This document shows positions 47,955-58,279 of a DNA stretch of 64,000 bases, one piece after another. This DNA comes from Leucaena leucocephala (Eukaryota; Streptophyta; Magnoliopsida; Fabales; Fabaceae), in the NCBI GenBank assembly GCA_037074615.1, contig CM073569.1, forward strand, positions 8,252,001 to 8,316,000, written 5' to 3'. Made by a program: the position numbers and the translations under genes. Position 1 is the first letter of the stretch; each line of letters begins with the position of its first letter. Below the pieces are notes generated by a model, which searched no databases, had not been told where the DNA came from, and saw only the letters and a program-made list of their open reading frames with translations.

Positions 47955-48140
47955 TAGTCGTGACTATCATACGCTACTCGTCACGACCTGGCATTTCTGC
48001 GTCCTTTAGTCGCAACCTATAACATCGCTACCTGAACTCCTTTGTACACTGGTCGCGTACTGCCATATTACTCATCGCGACCTGAGGTCTTCTCACGTCG
48101 CAACATCAACTTATCTGTACATATTAGTCGCGACATAAGA
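47955..48140. repeat. GTCGCGAC-type repeat cluster in element B interior
   Basis: TAGTCGTGACT, CGTCACGACCTG, TAGTCGCAACCT, CTGGTCGCG, CATCGCGACCTG, CACGTCGCAAC and TTAGTCGCGAC follow each other at intervals of 20-45 bp. The words and the following CCTG match the array of the copia LTRs at 12980 and 19925. Confidence 0.7.
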
Positions 48141-48354
48141 CTCCTCTTTTCTACTTCCTACTTTTAAAACATGTAGTCATACTCATCCTCATACAACGGC
48201 AACATACTAGGTATAGGGTAGCTCAATAGTGTACATACTGGACAATACAATCCAATCACATACAGGATTTATCCGTTCATTAGCCAGTGGAAACAGAACA
48301 CAAATAAACTCGTACCTTAGTTTGGTACAAGAGACTTTCTTATCCCATTGTCAG

Positions 48355-49255
48355 TCAGGTATATACTCTTCCTTGAGTCAGGTATCTTTCGCCCGTTGTG
48401 CTCTGTGGACACTCCCTGGCATAATGTCCAGGCTTTCCACACCTATAGCATAACCCTTGACCTACTGGACAAGGCCTCGTACCATGGTCTCGACCACAGT
48501 TCCTACATACATTAGGCCTTGGTTGCCTGCTAACTTCTTTTGGCCCACTACCTAGCCTACTTCCCTGTTTCTTATTAACTTCTGACCCATATGCTGGCCC
48601 ATTTCTCTTCTTACTGTTCCTTCTCAAGGAACCTGGTGGCATCACTTTCAGTGGTACTGATGGAGTAGGCTCACTCTTTGCTGGTTATTGCACCTTCTTT
48701 TCTGGCTTGTAAACTGCCAGCTGGGTCTTTCTTTCAGTGGGACATTCTAAAACCTTAAAGATTTTCTCTAACTAGCTTACCCAATCCTCAGCTGCTTGAG
48801 TGTCAAAAGTCCCTTCAATATGGGCGGATCAAATTTATGGAATCATTCCATCCATGTTTGCAGACTTTCCTGGTCATTGTTATTTCCTATAGACCCCTGA
48901 CGTCTATTCATTCCAGTCTGCTCATGATCTGGCTGAGGTTCAGGTTCTACATCATTTTCTAGTACTACCTACTTCCCAGACTGCTGTAATCTTGCAACCG
49001 CAGCAGCAACCGCCGTAGTGATAGTAGAATCTCGCTCTGGATCTTGGCGAGCCTGGGCTGCCCGTATCTCAGCGTGACTTATGACTTAACTTGTTGTAAC
49101 TTGGATATCTGGCATCCTCACCATAGTATCTGGTTATAACACGATACCTCTAGCTACTCTTTGCAGCTTCCTTAGTCGTGAACTGATCAGCTTTTGCCTC
49201 TATCCATAGAGGAAACTGCTTCTTAAACATTATTCTGCTTAGTCCAGCCATATTG
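48355..49255 (-). pseudogene. Element B gag remnant with two zinc knuckles
   Basis: The minus strand shows QTWME...FHKFDPPILKG and AAEDWV...LEKIFKVLECPTERK (near 48880-48740), the Ty3/gypsy capsid start, then a deletion. An open stretch (48645-48355) follows, with two knuckles: CRNCGRDHGTRPC and CYRCGKPGHYAREC (CX2CX4HX4C), ending near ECPQSTTGERYLTQ. The start is probably MAGLSRIMF at 49251. Stops interrupt the first half and the capsid middle is gone, so no functional Gag is made. It shows that B descends from a Ty3/gypsy element rather than copia. The knuckles could still be translated as a short peptide, but no evidence supports this. Confidence 0.8.
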
Positions 49256-49479
49256 TGTTAATAAACACGAGACCTCGACTGTGTCGGCTGACTAAGATTA
49301 GCCCATCATAATCATATCCTTCGTAAGACTATAAAGCTCGTGGTCCAGCCTCATTCATCTGGATGTCACTATCTTCTGTCTAAACCTTTCCAAGCAGTGA
49401 ACACCATCCCTATATCCTACTCTAGGGAGAGGACCATTCAAACTTCTCATTTGTTTAAGGAATCAAACTAACTAAACCA

Positions 49480-49618
49480 GAGCATCATTGAGCCAGAACC
49501 TTCTGTTCTGTGCCAGAATCTTATGCTCTGAGCCAGAACCCTTTGTTCTGTGCTAACCTTATTCTGTACTAACACCATAAATTATCTATTCAGAGCATTT
49601 CCTAAGCCAGAATCCTTT
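49480..49618 (-). repeat. Leader repeats beside the element B primer-binding site
   Basis: Minus strand: GGATTCTGGCTTAG, AGGGTTCTGGCTCAGAGC, AGATTCTGGCACAGA, AGGTTCTGGCTCA at 20-40 bp intervals. The same words follow the primer-binding site of A (39677-39740). Confidence 0.7.
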
Positions 49619-49630
49619 GCTCTGATACCA
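49619..49630 (-). other. Element B primer-binding site
   Basis: Minus-strand TGGTATCAGAGC, three bases from the 5' LTR, tRNA-Met type. Confidence 0.85.
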
Positions 49631-50580
49631 AAATGAAACATCCTTACTTTCGTATGCCTTAGGGACCATTCAGTAGCATTTAGAACCACTTTCAAGGTCA
49701 TTGAAGTCCAATTCCCCAATCTGGAGTTTTACTCTTATATAGTACTGTTCACTTTGAAAATTCCAGATGAGTGACCTGACTTCAAAAAATCATAACTAAT
49801 TCTAGAAAAATCTAAATGAAGTGGTTCTAATTTATAAATGAAGCTAACTCAATTATCTTTCAGGAAAAAATAACTCGTTGACCATGCATTGACCGAGTCA
49901 ACGTCAGTCAACGTTTCTATTTTACTGTTCATCCCACGTTTTTCTCCCTGAATCCAGCATTCTGGTCCCAACTTTGATAATTTATATATTCTTGTGTAGA
50001 CATCCAAATGATACATTTTATATATAAAATTAAAGCTTGGTATGTCTAATATCTACCATAAAAATTTCATACATTTATTCATCCATTTACTATTTTTAAT
50101 CATTTATCAAACATGACCTTGTCACCACGTGTTACTGTTCACAGTGGTATATTTCAGCATTTCTACTTTGCATACATATGCATACATCCCTCATACATCA
50201 GTCAAACATGCCAAACAACAATTATTATTAATTAATAAGTTGTTTTACATCTGGACATGTACATAAATTCTCATATCTCTATTACATCTTTTTCTGCCTA
50301 AACTCCGGCAGCATAACCGCTACGCTTCATCTGTACAAAGACCTGAACCGTACTGATTCGGTAATCCCCTCATGAGAACTACCATTCTACGTAGTACCCA
50401 GGAAAGACTAGATGAACCGGCTAGGTCCACTCACTTCTAGCCTCCTTAGACAGCACTACGTACACAGTACTTATCATATACTGATGTTCAGTCTTTACTT
50501 CGGCAGCATAACGGCGTCTCTTCAAATTCCCAGAATTCATTTTGACATAACCTCCCCTGTAATGGTTTACTTATTAGGAT

Positions 50581-50598
50581 GAGATTCGGGGGAATTTC
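50581..50598 (-). other. LTR hairpin with one arm substitution (B 5' LTR)
   Basis: GAGATTC-GGGG-GAATTTC on +. It differs from its twin in the 3' LTR by one C-to-T change, giving one mismatch in the element's own sense. Confidence 0.65.
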
Positions 50599-50740
50599 AG
50601 TAGCAACAATCATAACAATATATGTAATGCAGAGTGACAGTGCTTGCTTGTGATTGTGTACAGATAAGTATGCTGCGTGCTTCCATGCTTAATAACATAT
50701 GATCATAGCATTACAGCAGAGCTTTAGACATAACATATAA

Positions 50741-51538
50741 TAGGGGTGTTCATGGGCAGGGCTGGGCAGGGCGACCCCCTTGCCCGGTGCCCTGCCCAGA
50801 AAAAGGATGGGCTACATTTTGCAGCCCGATGCCCGGTCCTGCCCAGTAAAAGCCCTAACCATTTTGGGCTGGGCATGGGCGGGCTGGGCGTGGGCGGACT
50901 GGGCATGCCCAAGTTGTGATGTCATGCTCATGTTGTGAAAAAAATCTGTAATTATAAACTTCTAAAATAATATCATATTCATATGTCTTCAAGAGTTAAA
51001 TAATATCTATAATCCACTAAAAATAAGGTAACAAAAAGATAATAATTAAAGTTTTGAAATTCATTGCATATAAAAAAAACTTTGAAGTCTAAGTAGTTTA
51101 TAATTACAACTTTACATCAATTTCTCAAATGTTGACAAGGATGAAGTATCTAAAAAATAAAATAAATAATTATAATTTGTAATGTAATCATATTATGATT
51201 AATAAAGTTAAAAAAATTAATGTAGTTATAAATATTAAAAGATGCAACTTACGTACTTAACTACTTATACTTTTAAAATGACCCTTTAGTCACCAGTAAC
51301 TATCATATTCTCCTTTCTAAGTGTAGCATCTACGGAGAAAATAAAAAAAAGGGGTGCTCATGGGCAGGGCAGGGCAGAGCAGGGCAACCCCCCTGCCCGG
51401 TGCCCAGCCCGAAAAAAGTATGGGCTGCATTTTGCAGCCCGATGTCCAGCCCTGCCCTATATTTATCGGGCTGGGCAGGGCCATTTTTTCGCGGGCTCGG
51501 GTGGGCATACCGGGCCGCGGGCTTTATGAACACCCCTA
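50741..51538. mobile_element. Non-autonomous hAT element (798 bp)
   Basis: Terminal inverted repeats TAGGGGTGTTCATGGGC and, from the other end, TAGGGGTGTTCATAAAGCCC. ACATATAA is duplicated exactly (50733-50740, 51539-51546); 8 bp is the hAT signature and the (T/C)AGGG start fits Ac-like elements. About 180 bp at each end are GC-rich with many GGGC/GCCC words (GGGCTGGGC); the middle (50935-51330) is AT-rich. No transposase frame. The empty site is intact in the other B LTR at 42508-42540, so it inserted after B did. Confidence 0.95.
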
Positions 51539-54051
51539 ACATATAAGACAACGATCCAACCAAACAATAGCACAATAAATCACAAAGCCATTACATAAAA
51601 GCTAGGATTAGTTACTACCTGGCTAGCTTAGCAGAACTCCATTATCCTTATTCTGCTTCCAGCTCCGCCAGAACTTCCTTACTTCCTTTTCTCCTTTCTC
51701 TCTTCCTTTCCTTCTCCTTCTCTCTCTTCTTTCTCTCCCTTCTCCCTTGCCTTGCGTGAATGAAAATGGAATGGAGGGGGGGTATTTATAATTGCCTTCA
51801 ATGGCAATTCTGCAGTTTCTATGAACTTTGATCCTGCGGTCCTGGTTTTTCCTGGATTTTCCTATTTTCTTTAATTCCTCATTTACTGCATCATGCATGA
51901 CATCATTGGGACACCTCACCAGGACACCTCAGCGCCACATTTATCACATGTCTGAAATCCTGGACACCTCAGCAGCTGACTCAGCATGCTGACTCACCGG
52001 TCCAGTCTCTTGCCTCGTAATACGTGTCCTCAACTTTTTCTTCTGCCTTTATGTTGGCGCCATGTGTCATCTTACTGGCACCTGTCACGCCTTCCAATGC
52101 TATCCAGATAAATCCAGGACTTTATCTGATCACCTCCTCGGTTATCGTGCCAACCGAGTAACTTTACTTTATTGAAACAGCATTAAAATAATATTTTAAT
52201 GCCACTTTTTCCCACACATTACTGGGCCTACGTTTTTGGGCTGGGAATGTTGTCTTGGATCCTGATCAAGCTCAAGTACTCTGATGGCTCGATTCCCAAG
52301 AAACAGCCCTTGGCAAATTACCAAAATACCCTTGGGTGCCCTTTCTTGCGCTATGTTAACCCTAAGGGTAAAATCGTCATTTCATACCCTTCTGTACTCT
52401 GTCAGGGTATATACTAACTCTCAGTAACTTTATCTGTATGTACCTTGGCTCCTGGGCCTGTCCAGAATTACCAAAATGCCCTCCATTCATCTGTTACACT
52501 TTTGTACAACACAGGGGCATTTTCGTAATTTCGCACTTTTCCGGGGTTCTGCCGGACACTGGCCCACCTATCAGTCCAAGTGTCTTACTGGGCCTCTACT
52601 GGCGCCATTATTGGGCCTTTCTGGGTCCAATATCCTCATGGCACACATTACGAGGAATCTTCCCCCGTTAATAATTATTGAATATTTTATCTATTATTCA
52701 CCGTTTATACACATATCCGGACACCGGCTCCTTCTGTCCGATACACTGGCCTGCGGTGTTCAGGCATCACTGTGAGTCATATCAGTCATCTGACTGAGGT
52801 CATCCGAACTCATTCAGTCCCCTTTCAAATACCGATAAATCTCCCTATCGGATCCCCGGAGGCCTCACACTCCCGTCTGGATTTTCTGATTTGCGAATAA
52901 CTTTTTCTACAGGCCTCCTATCGGTATTCTGTCAGTTTCCCGACATCCGCCCAATAAGGACGTATCATCCTGTATTTTCTCACCTAGATCTGAATTCTAG
53001 GATATCCGGTATGAATTTTTATAACTTTTGGACGATCAGTCCATTTCTGGCTATCTGGAGTCTTAAAAAATTCCTGTATCAAGCCAGATTACCGAGCGTC
53101 CCTTGCTCTCTCTACCGGTAAAATTTGGGACTGAAATGCTTTCGGACAGTCCAAACCACTTCCGGCCTGACTTTCTTTAATTACATTTTAGCCCAAGGAA
53201 CTTTTCTTCTTTTCATTTAAGTCCCTTTTTATTTGGCTAAAATTACACTTAAAGACCCCACATTTTTGTCTACTTTCCTTTTTGGCCTTGAAACTTTCCA
53301 TAATTGCACTTAAGTCCTTTCATTTCCTTTACTAGGTCTAGGGGCATTATTGTCTTTTCATATTTTACCAGAGTATTCTCTGGCCCTGGTCAACTATCCA
53401 GATACCCCTTCTTGACTGTCTAACCTTAGCCAAATGACCAAAATACCCTTTACTTATTCTTCAGTTATTCTATAACATAAGGGCATTTTCGTCATTTTGC
53501 ACATTTTTCCCGGACACTGGCCCCTCTTACCACTGAACTGATATTATGGGCCTGGGCCTTCCCTGGTGTCACTACGGGCCTTAGACAACACTGTATGGCC
53601 TCTGGCCATAGTCCGATCATCTCTATTCGGACTGCCTTTCCTTTACCGATTATAACTGTAATTTCCCATCTTCGAGAATTTTTACAGAAAAATCGGGACC
53701 TCAAATCAAAATTCTGTGTTACGTCATTCAATCCGGAATCCTTTTCTCTATCTTCCGGTATTTTCAGATATTTTATCCGGACCGGGCTATTTTGGCCTGA
53801 AAGTACGCTCCCGCGCACATTTTTCAAAAATTACCATTTTACCCCTGGTCACATTTCTAATTCTTTCATACACCTAGAGACCTCATATGTACATTTCACA
53901 GTTCAGTGAAATGATCAGCATAATTTTCTCTATTTTCTGGAAAAATATGGTACTCATCGGCTACCAGTCCGATCTTTCCCATAATTACGATTATGCCCTT
54001 GAATTCTCCTTCTGGCATCTCTAGGCCTAAAAATTGGGGTGTTACAGCATA

Positions 54052-56666
54052 CGAGGTCTCTATGAGTATGAAAGAATTATGGAAAGTTTAAGGACAAAAA
54101 GGTGGGGTCCTTAAGTGTAATTTTAGCCAAATAAAAAGGGACTTAAATGAAAAGAAGAAAAGTTCCTTGGGGCTAAAGTGTAATTAAAGAAAGTCAGGCC
54201 GGAAGTGGTTTGGACTGTCCGACGGCATTTCAGTCCCAGATTTCACCGGTAGAGAGAGCAAGGGACGCTCGGTAATCCGGCTTAATACAGGAATTTTTGA
54301 AGACTCCAGATAGCCAGAAATAGACTGATCGTCCAAAAGTTATAAAAATTCATACCGGATATCCTAGATTTCAGATCTAGGTGAGAAAATACAGGATGAT
54401 GCGTCTTTATGGGGCGGATGTCAGAAAACTGACAGAATACCGATACGAGGCCTGTAGGAAAAGTTATTCGCAAATTAGAAAATCCAGACGGGAGTGTGAG
54501 GCCTCCGGGTATCCGATTGGGAGATTTATCGGTATTTGAAAAGGGACTGAATGAGTTCGGATAACCTCGGTCAGATGACTGATATGACTCACCGGGATGC
54601 CTGAACACCGCAGGCCAGTGTATCGGACAGAAGGAGCCGGTGTCCGGATATGTGTATAAACGGTGAAAAATAGATAAAATATTCAATAAACATTAACGGG
54701 GGAAGATTCCTCGTAATGCGTGCCATGAAGGTATTGGACCCAGAAAGGCCCAATAATGGCGCCAACAAGGCCCAGTAAGACACTTGGACTGATAGGTGGG
54801 CCAGTGTCCGGCAGAACCCCGGAAAAGTGCGAAATTACGAAAATGCCCCTGTGTTGTACTAAAGGGGTAGGAGATGAATGAGGGCATTTTGGTCATTCTG
54901 GACAGGCCTAGAAGCTAGGGCACATACAGCTAAAGTTACTTAGAGTCAGTATATGCCCTGACAGAGTACAGAAGGGTGTGAAATGACGATTTTACCCTTA
55001 GGGTTAAAATAGCGCAAGAAAGGGCACCCAAGGGTATTTTGGTAATTTGCCAAGGGATGTTTCTTGGGAATCGAGCCATCAGAGTACTTGAGCTTGATCA
55101 GGATCCAAGATAACATTCCCAGAGCCCAAAAACGTAGGCCGAGTGATATGTGGGAAAAAGTGGCATTAAATTACTATTTTGATGCTGTTTCAGTAAAGTA
55201 AAGTTACTCGGTCGGCACGATAACCGAGGAGGTGATCAGATAAAGTCCGGGACTTATCTAGATAGCATTGGAAGGCGTGAAAGGTCCCTTCCAGGTGCCA
55301 CATGGTGCAATCTTAGAGGCAGAAGAAAAGTAAGGACACGTATTACGGTGCAAGATTCTGGACCGGTACTGGATTGGACTGGACTGCTGAGTCAGCTGAT
55401 GAGGTGTCCAGGAATTGTGACATGTGAAGAATGTGGCGATGAGGTGTCCCGGTGAGGTGTCCTGGATGATGTCATGCATGATGCAGTAAAAAGGAATAAA
55501 GAAAAATAGGAAAATCCAGGAAAAATCAGGACCACATGTTCAGATGGCTTCAAAATTACAGAAATGCCATCCATTAAAGCTATAAATACCCCCTTCCCCT
55601 CCCATTTTATGCATCCCACGTTTTTGGCAAGAAAAGAGAGAGAAAGAAGAGAGAGAAGGAGAAAGAAAGAAAGAAAGGAAGTTCTGGTGGAGTTGGAAGC
55701 AGTATAGAAGTTCTGGAGCTCTGCTTTTGAGGTAGTAACTAATCCTAGCTCTTATGTAATGTCTTTGTGATTGGTTGTGCTATTGTTTGGTTGGATTGTT
55801 GTCTTATATGTTATGCTTGAAGCTCTATTACAATGCTATGATCATATGTTATTGAATATGGAAGCACGCAGCATACTTATCTGTACACAATCACAAGCAA
55901 GCACCGTCACTCTGCATTGCATATATTGTTATGATTATTACTACTGAGATTCCCCCGAATCTCATTCCCAAATATAACATTACAGGGGAGGTTCTGTCAA
56001 AATAAAATTTGGAAATCTTAAGAGACGCCGTTATGCTGCCGAAATTCCGGCAAGGAAGCAGGAACAGGGAAAGGAACTGATACGTACTCTGTACGTAGTG
56101 CTATCTAAGGAGGCTGGAAGTGAGTGGACCCAGCAGGTTCATCCGGTCTTTCCTGGGTACTTACGTAGAATGGTAGTTCCTACGGGAATTACCGAATCGG
56201 TACAAGATCGGTTACTTTCTACAGAAGGAATGTAGCAGTTATGCTGCCAGATTTTTTTACAGGAAGAGATGTAATTGAAATAAGAGAATTTGGTGTATGC
56301 TTTGTTGTATGACATTTTATTATTTAATAATAAATATTGTTTGGCATGTTTAACTTGTGTATGACGAATTAAAAGAGAAATTCGCAGGTCCTGAGGTAGC
56401 AGTGTTTTGACCTCAGTTTGACCTAGTAAACGAAGGAGTTTGGCCACGAAATTTGGCAGGCCAGTCGTACACATCTGGGGCATTACGTGGATAGGTAATA
56501 AGCCCTGTTTGGATGTGTAGAATGGGATAAATTAATTTTCAAATTAAAGGTCCAAAATAAGAAACTTAAGAGTAAAATTTTGAATTTCTGGGCTTAAGTT
56601 AAGATATAATCAAGCTAATATTGCTTCCGCAAGTGTACTTTGAAGAGTCTAAGGGAGGATGTTTCA
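54052..56666 (+). repeat. Element A 3' LTR, second part (2615 bp)
   Basis: It continues 37042-39656 after the GCATA duplication, with TATAAATA at 55581 and the hairpin at 55946-55963. It ends GGATGTTTCA followed by the CCTAT duplication. Confidence 0.92.
55946..55963 (+). other. Conserved LTR hairpin (A 3' LTR)
   Basis: GAGATTC-CCCC-GAATCTC, identical to the 5' LTR copy. Confidence 0.7.
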
Positions 56667-56671
56667 CCTAT

Positions 56672-56726
56672 CCTGATGAGGCCTATTGCCACTAGGCGCA
56701 CTTTATTGTGATCGAGTTCATACCAT
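56672..56726 (-). pseudogene. Element C gag, first codons
   Basis: Minus-strand ATG at 56726, then MV-stop-TRSQ-stop-SAPSGNRPHQDRP, in register with PQLDYGPQHDRS on the far side of element A (36489 downwards). Both stops fit deamination of CGA and CAA codons. Element A thus cut gag about 18 codons after its start. Confidence 0.65.
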
Positions 56727-57681
56727 CCTCTCCCCACCTAAGGATGTAACCCACCAAAGAATTAAATACGATAATAAAAATTAACAGGGAAGGTATGTGT
56801 GAATAATGTATATATATATCAAATCACTCATAAACATCAACTATAATATACACACCCGTGTGTCCTTTGTCGCATCTATATACATGTTATAGGAGGGAAT
56901 TGATGTAGCAATGCAAAAAAAAAAAAAGCTAGCGAGAGGAGACGAAAGTACCTGATCGAAGTGAAGAAAAAAACTAGATGACAATAGAAATCGGGGACTA
57001 GGTTTAGGATATTGATATATAATTGGTAAGGTTTAAAATTTTAGTCTTATATAATCTAATCTTATTATTTTTTAGTATTATTATTATTATACTCTTATAT
57101 CTAATCTTATCTAATCTAAACTTATTATTTTTCAATGGTATTATTATTATCTTGCTCCTATATTATTGTTAATATTATACTTAAAACAAATCTTATTGGG
57201 TGGAGGAATTATTTCAAAATAGCCAAAGAATTTAAAATGTTTAAAGATCTAATCAGATTCGTAGATTATTATCTTTATCACTCATTAAAATCCTATCAGA
57301 TATGATAATTGAAAATTTTAACCATATTATTTCTTATATATATTTATATTGTATTATCATAATAGTATAAATATGTATATTTAACCAAAGATACATGCAT
57401 ATTATTATAGATATATTCTACATATATTCCCTGTATCTACCTATATATATATCATCAACTATTTAAGATGATTATTGATTATTTAGTCACCCTTAAAGTC
57501 CTATAATTTCTTTAACTCTTTATAATAAATTTTTGATAATTTAATTTTCTCTTATTTTCAATTATTTCTAATTTTAGATATATATATATACATATATTCT
57601 TTCTAGGCCTAATGTTTAATCCTATGACATTTTTAAGGATAATGTTGTCACTTCAAGTCATACAAGAATCGGGATATTACA
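56727..57681 (-). repeat. Element C 5' LTR remnant and leader
   Basis: 56800-56840 (TATATATCAAATCACTCA, AAACATCA) matches solo LTR D at 33470-33510. The end CGGGATATTACA matches D's TGGGATGTTACA. The LTR edge nearest gag and the primer-binding site are missing. Confidence 0.6.
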
Positions 57682-58008
57682 GTCTCCACTCGTGGAACAC
57701 GCCAAATATGGTTTCTTAGCTACTATTTCTTTCATGATCGTAAGTGAATCATTATTATGTTTATGTTTGGTGATCTTAGAAATGAGAAATATTTCAATAG
57801 TGACGAAAAAATACGCCACTATTATAAAGAACACTGGCGATTAAGATGGCCAAAGCATTGAAGTCCCCTCTATTTACTTCTGAGCATTAATTTGAAGTTA
57901 CATTTACATGACCACTTGTCTTAAATGCATAACTCTTCACCGCCATTATGAATTCAGGTAAGTCTATGAACCAAAATTTAATCAAGCAACAAGATCTTAA
58001 ATCAATTA
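57682..58008. other. Non-coding, nothing recognised
   Basis: AT-rich spacer without genes or clear repeats. Confidence 0.5.
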
Positions 58009-58279
58009 CTCCTTCTTGTCTATAATATAAGTTATTTCAACTAATGATCACTAAAATAAAAAATATATTTAACTTATTAAATTTGTCTTAAATTAAACTT
58101 TTTTAATTTTACCCATATTAAATAAAGTTTTAAATGAGAGAGAAAAATATAAGTAGTCATATTTAAGCATTAATTACAAGGACAAATTTGGTTAAGAAGC
58201 ATTAATTATCTTATACGTAACTTATATTTTAGACTAAATTATTCTTCTAAAAGCGATTTATATTATGGGTTAGAAGAAG
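58009..58279. mobile_element. Stowaway-like MITE (271 bp)
   Basis: Left CTCCTTCTTGTCTATAATATA; right, on the other strand, CTTCTTCTAACCCATAATATA. TA on both sides (58007-58008, 58280-58281). CTCC(N)TC termini with TA duplication are typical of Tc1/Mariner-type Stowaway MITEs. The interior is AT-rich and non-coding. Confidence 0.7.

Larger units (their letters stand above)
45031..48354 (-). other. Element B interior, mostly non-coding
   Basis: No protease, RT, RNase H or integrase motif was found in any frame. 45160-46020 is shared with the interior of A and includes a worn zinc-knuckle region (CGKKGHFVRGC near 45810-45840, first cysteines lost). 46290-46440 holds degenerate TCTAACTGCGATC repeats and 46690-46770 holds CAACTCTTATCTGAAGAGTG repeats. 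47955-48140 holds GTCGCGAC-type words. Confidence 0.75.
41424..54046 (-). mobile_element. Element B: non-autonomous long-LTR retrotransposon inserted in the A 3' LTR
   Basis: 3' LTR at 41424-45030 (3607 bp), interior at 45031-49633, 5' LTR at 49634-54046 (4413 bp, which is 3607 bp without the hAT insert and its duplicated 8 bp). GCATA is duplicated at 41419-41423 and 54047-54051. The primer-binding site is at 49619-49630 and the polypurine tract at 45031-45045. Only a gag remnant is present; there is no protease, RT or integrase. I counted about ten differences between the LTRs, fewer than in A, as expected for the inner and later insert. B is a relative of A in opposite orientation. Confidence 0.93.
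49634..54046 (-). repeat. Element B 5' LTR (with hAT insert)
   Basis: Same as 41424-45030 except for about ten substitutions and the insertion at 50741. The hairpin at 50581-50598 has one changed arm base (GAATTTC). Confidence 0.92.
36495..56666 (+). mobile_element. Element A: non-autonomous long-LTR retrotransposon (LARD-like)
   Basis: The 5' LTR at 36495-39656 and split 3' LTR at 40877-41423 plus 54052-56666 are both 3162 bp once the B insert and its duplication are removed. CCTAT flanks the whole (36490-36494, 56667-56671). The primer-binding site is at 39660-39671 and the polypurine tract at 40861-40876. The internal region is only 1220 bp and encodes no gag, protease, RT or integrase. 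Long LTRs with a non-coding interior are the mark of LARD-type elements, which depend on proteins from other elements. I counted 24 LTR differences, 19 of them transitions. Confidence 0.93.
30257..57681 (-). mobile_element. Element C: decayed Ty3/gypsy (chromovirus-like) retrotransposon carrying nested inserts
   Basis: The left LTR edge TGTAAAATTCTCC (30257) matches the left edge of solo LTR D; the right edge CGGGATATTACA (57681) matches its end. The flanks GTCTA (30252-30256) and GTCTC (57682-57686) differ by one base, plausible for an aged 5-bp duplication. On the minus strand, gag starts at 56726, is interrupted by element A, and resumes at 36489. Protease is split by solo LTR D. RT and RNase H lie at 31930-30820. 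Integrase is absent: RNase H joins directly to LTR sequence near 30818, so a deletion removed integrase and part of the 3' LTR. Without inserts about 4.4 kb remain. Confidence 0.75.

Noticed and set aside
50724..51575. GC-rich frames such as MGMPSPPTPSPPMPSP on either strand.
   Set aside because: Produced by the GGGC/GCCC subterminal repeats of the hAT element; proline-rich low complexity on both strands.
42607..54000. Two nearly identical blocks (about 42600-45030 and 51620-54046) with the same set of open frames, looking like a segmental gene duplication.
   Set aside because: They are the two LTRs of element B. The open frames repeat because LTRs are copies of each other; none has recognisable protein motifs.
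37272..55619. Open frames of 64-134 residues repeated in 37272-38609 and 54282-55619.
   Set aside because: They lie in the two LTRs of element A, have odd composition and no motifs; their conservation reflects the recent age of A.
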